From Hirsutella rhossiliensis (Eukaryota; Ascomycota; Sordariomycetes; Hypocreales; Ophiocordycipitaceae): 64,000 nt of DNA. The position numbers and the translations under genes were made by a program. The notes under the pieces were generated by a model. It had not been told where the DNA came from. It saw nothing but the letters and a program-made list of their open reading frames with translations, and made no database searches. The stretch covers positions 8,184,001-8,248,000 of the forward strand of contig NW_025408669.1 in NCBI RefSeq assembly GCF_020360975.1, read 5' to 3'. Numbering within the stretch: position 1 is the stretch's first letter; the number at the start of each line of letters is the position of its first letter. Below are positions 58,660 to 64,000 of this stretch, one piece after another.

Positions 58660-58870
58660 TATTATAAAGTAAGTAAAAGTATATATATAGGTACTATTTA
58701 TAGGATAATATTAATAAGCTATATAAGGCTCTCTTATATATAGCTAGCCTATATATATATATATAGGATCTAGCCTTTTATATATATATAGGATCTAGCC
58801 CTTTATATATAACTATATAGCTTAGGCTATAGTATAAGCTTATAACTTATAATAGTTAAAGACTCTTATA
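58660..58870 (-). repeat. Gypsy-3e 3' LTR with internal duplication
   Basis: Compared with the 186-bp LTRs of 3c and 3d, this LTR repeats a 25-bp unit (TATATATAGGATCTAGCC core) in tandem at about 58755-58810. Otherwise it is colinear. Confidence 0.85.
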
Positions 58871-59419
58871 TAATACCCTCTCTTAAGTATAGGGCGGCGC
58901 TACTTAATTAATAGCTTTTATACTATTAAGCTTATTTTACTAGCTTTACCCTACCCTTTCCTATTAATCGTACTAGCCCTACTAGCTTTATTATCCCCGC
59001 GCTTATTAGCCTAGGTAGCTAGAACTAAGCTTTATACTTATTAGCTAGCTAGCCGTCTAAAATAAGGGCGTAACTTATTATATACGCCCTTAGGTAGCTA
59101 GTAGCCGGCCTAGACCTCTATAAGCCTTAGGTTACCTATCCCTTAGGCCTTAAGTAGCCTCTTTTACCTAAGGGTATATAAAGCGGCATCCCCCCTTTCT
59201 TTCTTTCTTTCCTTTTCTTTCTTCTTTAACTATAATAATAGTAGTAATAAGTAAGTTCTACTTTACTTAAGGCGTTAGTTCGCTCTTAGTTATATAGGCC
59301 GCTCTATTAATATATACTTATAGTAATAGCTATAGTAGTAATAATAGCCTTAATAATAAGAACTTTAACTAGTAAGTTCCCCGCTTTATAAAGTAAGAGG
59401 CCGTAATCTATAATACTAA

Positions 59420-60130
59420 CTTCTATAATAGATATATCTACCTCCCCCTCCCCTACCTCCTTTTTCTTAGAGCGTATAGAGTTATTCGTCGACGCTATGC
59501 TAGGTATAGCTAACGATAGCTCCGCCGCTACCGCTACTCCTACCTACGCCCCTATAACCGCGCCTACTACCGCCGCCTTTACTTTTACTACGCTAGCCGC
59601 CCTTATATCGCCCTTCTAAGTAATAACGCCGTCCCCGCTACTAGCTATAACGCCTAGCCCCTTTACCCCTACCTCTACCTTTACTACCCCTATAAGTCTA
59701 CTACCTAGCGAGTATAGTAGCTATTTTCCGCTAATATCTTAAAGTATAAATACTAAGTATAGGCCGGAGCCGCTTACGCGGCCCCCTATATATAGTATAT
59801 ATTATAAGAGCTCCCTTATACTAACTAAGTTAGTCGCTGCTATAGTAATAGTTATTATTAATATATATATACTAGCTATACTTATAAGGCGGCGCCTCCT
59901 ATCTTACTTATTATAGCGTTAGCTTAGAAAGCTAGCGCGTATAAGTAAGTACCGGGGGCTATTAAGAAGCGCCTTACCGCTGCCGCCGCTACTTATTATA
60001 ATCTCCGGGCCCTTAAGCGCTAAGGCCTTATCCCTAAGTAAGTTCCTTTCCTCTAGCTCTTTTACTTCTACTATTAACTCTCTTAGTACTAAGGATACTA
60101 CCCTTATTGCCCTATTAGCGGCCCCCTAGC
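59420..60130 (-). pseudogene. Gypsy-3e post-chromodomain ORF remnant
   Basis: Third copy of the Gypsy-3 extra ORF. The C-terminal part reads SIASTNNSIRSKKKEV and EGEVDISIIEVSIIDY on the minus strand, almost the same as in 3c and 3d. Only TAA/TAG interrupt it. Conservation of residues in three independently mutated copies supports it having been a protein. Confidence 0.55.
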
Positions 60131-60499
60131 CGTGCCCGCCGCCGCCCCTACCGCTACTACTAGCTAGGCCCCCCCCGCCCTTAGAGCCCTTAGAGCCACC
60201 GCTACCGCTAACTAGCTCGCGGGCTTAAAGGGCCGCCTAAGCGCCCTAGAAAGCGCCGCCGCCGCTAATAAGGTAGAGGAGGACGACGAGGATAAGGATA
60301 AGGATAATAATAAGGATAAAGAGTAAGTCTAGGTAGTCTAAGGGCTCCGCCCTAAAATAAACGCTATTTTTATCTCTACTTATATTATTATACTCGCGTT
60401 ATCGTAACTACTTACTTTACTTTACCTACTTTATAGTCCTAGCCTAAGCTACTATTAGTAGTCCGCTAGTTTATTATTTTTATTTACTACTTTAAATAA

Positions 60500-63400
60500 G
60501 GCCTTAAACTTATTAAGGGCTATAGCTCTTATAAACTTATATATAAGTTCTTATATAAGGTTAAGATACCTATACTACTTAATAAAGACCTCTTAGCGTT
60601 TCCCTTTACCGACTCTTTTTTAGTATATAGCCTATATCTTTTTAACCTTAAACTTATCCTTTCCTTCTACTTTAATTATAAGCGGTTAAGCGTCTATTAC
60701 TTTTTATTTAAGTAGTAGGTTAAAGGAAGCTCTATAAAAAAGGTCTATATTAATCTTATTATAGACCCTTATTAAGAGACTATTAAGTTTTATAACCTAT
60801 AAGCTAATAACCCTCTATACTATAAACTTCGTTTATAGCTAGTTAAGCTTTTTTTTTTAGCTATACCGACCTATAGTTATAAAGGTCTAGCTATACCTTA
60901 TCTCTTACTATAAACCTATCTATTAGAGCCCTAGTTTTATTAGTATACCGCTCTTAATCTTATACTATAGCGGCTATTATAGATTAATAATAATCTATAG
61001 TCTCTTATAGCTTTTATATAAATATAAAGGCGCGGCCCTTTAATAACGAATTACTATACTACTTTATTACTATATCTATAGTAAAGGGAACTAGTAAAAG
61101 TAGTTCGAAGCTATATATTATAAAGAAAGGGGCTATTTTAATTAAGGTATATAGTCTACTATTTAATATAAGTTAGGCTATAGGGAGCTACTAGTCTTAG
61201 TTTACTTAGTAACGGGCTATAATAGCCTATAAGTAAGCCTACGCCTCTTAGTTAACCCTTTTAGGCCCTCTATTAGTCTATAAGTAATATATTATACTAA
61301 GTAGCTATATAATCTAAAGTAGCTAGGATAGGTACTACTAAAAGTAGCTAGTTTAATTCGATCCCTTATTACTTATAATAAAGGCTAGCTAGCTATATAA
61401 GTAGGCCTAGTACTATAAAAAGCGCTCTATATAAGACTTTATATTTATAAATAGTATTAGCTTTAATACTATAAACTTACTAAGTCGGTCTTTAATTACC
61501 TATATATAGCGGTTACCGCCCTCTATAAGTAAGAGGTCTATTATAAAGTCTATCTATATATATATATAGAACTAGTTAGGTATTAAAAGCTACTTAAGTA
61601 GCCCCTTAAGCTATACCCTTTAAATCTTAGTATAGCTATAAATATTATAGTTATAAAGGAAGCGGCGAACGTAGTACTATAGGAAGGGCTAGTAAAAATC
61701 CCTTATAAGGCCTACTACTATACCCTACCGACCTAGGTAGCCTATAATACTAAAGTTATAGACGAGCTAGACTAGCTTCCCTTAAAGCTCGTTTTATTTA
61801 TCTAGCTCCGGCGGTCTATCCTTCTCCTTAGCTTCTATAGTATATAGTGCGCCTAGTACTTATAGTCTCCCCCGCTAACGTAAATACCCTTATAGGTCGA
61901 TATAATAGTTAGCTACTTATACCTTTAGCTTTAGGTTTAAATTAAGGCGTCGAGCGCTAGACTTAATAGCGCGGCGTAGGCTCTCGTAGGTATAGTTTAG
62001 AGACGATATCCTATCTTATAAGCGTTAAAGGACCTTATCTTAAAATACCTACGCTGCACGCGCCCTTAGGTAGGTCTATCCTTCCTTACTAAACTAAGGT
62101 AAAGGTAGAAAGGAAGGCTTATCTATTAGCGCTACGCTTCCCTCTATTAAGGAAGCTCCTATATAAGTTTATAGCGCCTTTTATAAGATAAGCTATAGAT
62201 CCTAGGCCTCGATATCCGCTCTTATTAGCTAGTCTTAATCCTTCTAAGAAAGTATATTTAAGACTATAGAGTCCTACCTTAGCTAGTACTTAATTAAGAA
62301 GTTAAAGCGTAAGAGATACTTTACTTAGTAGGCTTACTACTTTAAAAGGTATTAGTAAGTTATAAAGTACTTAAGGTTCTTATAGTCTATAAGAAACTTA
62401 AAGCTCTTATAGCTCTAGAGCTCTACTAACTATTATTTAAGGTAGCTAATAATCGCTAGTATCTCTTTATTATAAATAATATAATTCCGCTTTACTAAGG
62501 TTAGCTTATAGGAGTAAAGCGCTACCGGTTACTACTACCTATCTACCTCTTAGGAGAGCGTTCCTCTAAGTACCTAGCTACTATAATCCGCTTCGACTAA
62601 TATAGACCGGTTAAAGTCTTACTAAAGTAGTACTAGGGCTTAAAAGAATAGGCCCTTAAGCGTATAAAACGCTCCTTTTTATAAAGCCCTTAATAAAAGG
62701 TAGTTTACTTCCTAGTAATCTTATTTAAGGGTATTATAATATAGGAGAAGCCCTTAATAAATATCTTATAATAGTTCGCGAACTTAAGGAAGCTCTATAT
62801 ACCTATTTATATAGTTAGGGCCGCTTAGTCTTAAATCGCTTAGATCTTTATAGGATCTACTTATATATATACGCTTATATAAATAATAAAGCTTAGGTAC
62901 TTAACCCTCTTAACCTTAAATTTATTATTATTTAAGTTAAGGTAGAGCCTATAAAGTTAAAGGCGCTTTACGACCCTTTATACTTTCTATATATAGTCCT
63001 TATAAGAGCTACTTATATAGATAAGGATATTATTTATATATATAAACGTAAACTTATTAAGGAAGTCTTAAAGTATATTATTAATATAATATTAAAAGGT
63101 AGCGGGCGCTTTTAAGAGGCTAAAGGGCGTTATAAGCTACTTAAATAAGCTATAATATATATAGAACGCTATCTTTTACTCGTTACCCTCTAAGATCTAT
63201 ACCTTATAAAACGCTTATTTTATATCTAGCTTTATAAACTACTTTACTTTTAAGAGGTTATAAAGTATATCTAAGATAAGGGGTAAGGGGTAGTAGTCTA
63301 GCTTTATAATTACGTTTAGAGCCCTATAGTTATAGTAGAACTATATCCCGCCCCTTAGTTTATATATAAATAGGACTAGCGCTCTTACTTTAAAGCTACT

Positions 63401-63560
63401 TACTTAAATAAAACCCTTATTTAAGAGGTCCCTTAGCGTCTTCTTTAATACTAATAGCTTTATATATAATATACTATATAGTAGTTTAAATAGTACGGGT
63501 AGTTCTTACCCCTTCTTATTAGTATAAAGTACGATCCTATAGTCTACCCTTAGCTTATAT
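60500..63560 (-). pseudogene. Gypsy-3e chromodomain, integrase, RNase H and RT
   Basis: Reverse-strand counterpart of Gypsy-3d 43980-46991, colinear throughout. Chromodomain at about 60500-60650, integrase to about 62050, RNase H at about 62340-62600, RT at about 62980-63560. All codons for Trp and most for Gln are stops. Confidence 0.85.
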
Positions 63561-64000
63561 AGGTTAAGCTTATTTACTTCCTAGGACTTAAATAGTAGTA
63601 AAAGGTTATAAAAGCGCTTTAGTATCTATTATTATAGCTTAGCGGTTAACTTTAGCTTCTTTATTTAAAGGGCTTTATCGATATCCGCTAAGCTAACTAT
63701 ATAGACCGCTATATTAGCCGCTACCTAGCCTTCCCTTTACTTTACTTATAATATAGTTCTTATAAAGATAAAGGTAAGGACTTCTTAGGGCGAGTATAAA
63801 GCTTATACGCCTAGTCCTATACTTATAGAACTATTATTATAGCGGACCTACTATTATATAGGCCTAAACTATAGCTTTTTTTAGTATAGAACTAAGTATA
63901 ACTCTATATATAATAACTAAGGTTTCCTAAGGATTAAGGGAAACTTTAGTTAAGGGATTATATAAGCTATAATAAGCTTATAGTAGCTATTAACCTTTAT

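Larger units (their letters stand above)
58660..64000 (-). mobile_element. Gypsy-3e chromovirus, runs off the window
   Basis: A minus-strand Gypsy-3 copy with its 3' LTR at 58660-58870 (211 bp: 186 plus a 25-bp tandem duplication), then the extra ORF (about 59420-60130), chromodomain (about 60500-60650), integrase, RNase H and RT (YIDN-type box at about 63022-63040). It has no insertion where 3c is broken and so supplies the uninterrupted sequence at 62795. The 5' LTR and gag lie to the right of the window. It is the innermost element of the longest nesting chain. Confidence 0.9.

Noticed and set aside
1..64000. CRISPR array, prophage or bacterial operon
   Set aside because: There are no regularly spaced repeats, no Shine-Dalgarno-led ORF chains and no long frames. 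The domain content (Gypsy, Copia, LINE) and RIP pattern are fungal.

Overview
The window is a block of fungal repeat heterochromatin. It almost certainly comes from a filamentous ascomycete (Pezizomycotina), because nearly every element carries the footprint of repeat-induced point mutation (RIP). CpA and TpG are almost absent over tens of kilobases and are replaced by TA, whereas CpG, CpC and CpT survive. CAA, CAG and TGG codons have therefore become TAA or TAG, and no host gene or intact reading frame longer than 61 codons remains. I see no single-copy host gene, rRNA gene, complete tRNA gene or CRISPR array.

The sequence resolves into a nest of retrotransposons. Boundaries were placed by matching LTR copies and finding 5-bp target-site duplications (TSDs). 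I use local family names. Gypsy-1 is 13 kb with a 375-bp LTR (2112-15949). Gypsy-2 is a chromovirus with a ~705-bp LTR (17013-26859). Gypsy-3 is a chromovirus with a 186-bp LTR, present in five copies or parts (1-160; 1981-16097 in pieces; 37124-52244; 41852-49400; 58660 to the window end). Copia-1 has a ~404-417-bp LTR (30864-37087, plus a second, dispersed copy). Copia-2 has a 568-bp LTR (16453-30793, solo LTRs at 15296-15863 and 38759-39326, and a fragment at 58338). LTR-X has a 697-bp LTR (5705-6401 and 54033-57523). A Tad-like LINE remnant lies at about 54206-56425. Two very short elements with direct terminal repeats (TRIM-1, 29576-30122; TRIM-2, 56966-57362) complete the set.

Nesting order: the minus-strand Gypsy-3b copy (left end 1981) is the outermost element recognised. 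Gypsy-1 was inserted into its LTR and a minus-strand Copia-1 copy (Copia-1b, left end 16098) into its interior. Copia-1b was then broken by Copia-2 (itself split by Gypsy-2 and TRIM-1), Copia-1a, Gypsy-3c (itself split by an opposite-strand Gypsy-3d and a solo Copia-2 LTR), LTR-X (holding the LINE and TRIM-2), and finally a Copia-2 fragment holding a Gypsy-2 LTR holding Gypsy-3e. The deepest chain is Gypsy-3b > Copia-1b > Copia-2 > Gypsy-2 > Gypsy-3e. Neither the outermost Gypsy-3b nor Copia-1b closes inside the window.

The points most worth attention are these. An essentially un-RIPed solo LTR (15296-15863) sits inside fully RIPed DNA. All three Gypsy families carry an extra open region between integrase (or chromodomain) and the 3' LTR, including a clean 480-codon frame in Gypsy-2 (24335-25774). 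A 547-bp TRIM shares its LTR ends with Gypsy-3 and is a candidate non-autonomous partner. Frames were read by eye and domain edges are approximate.
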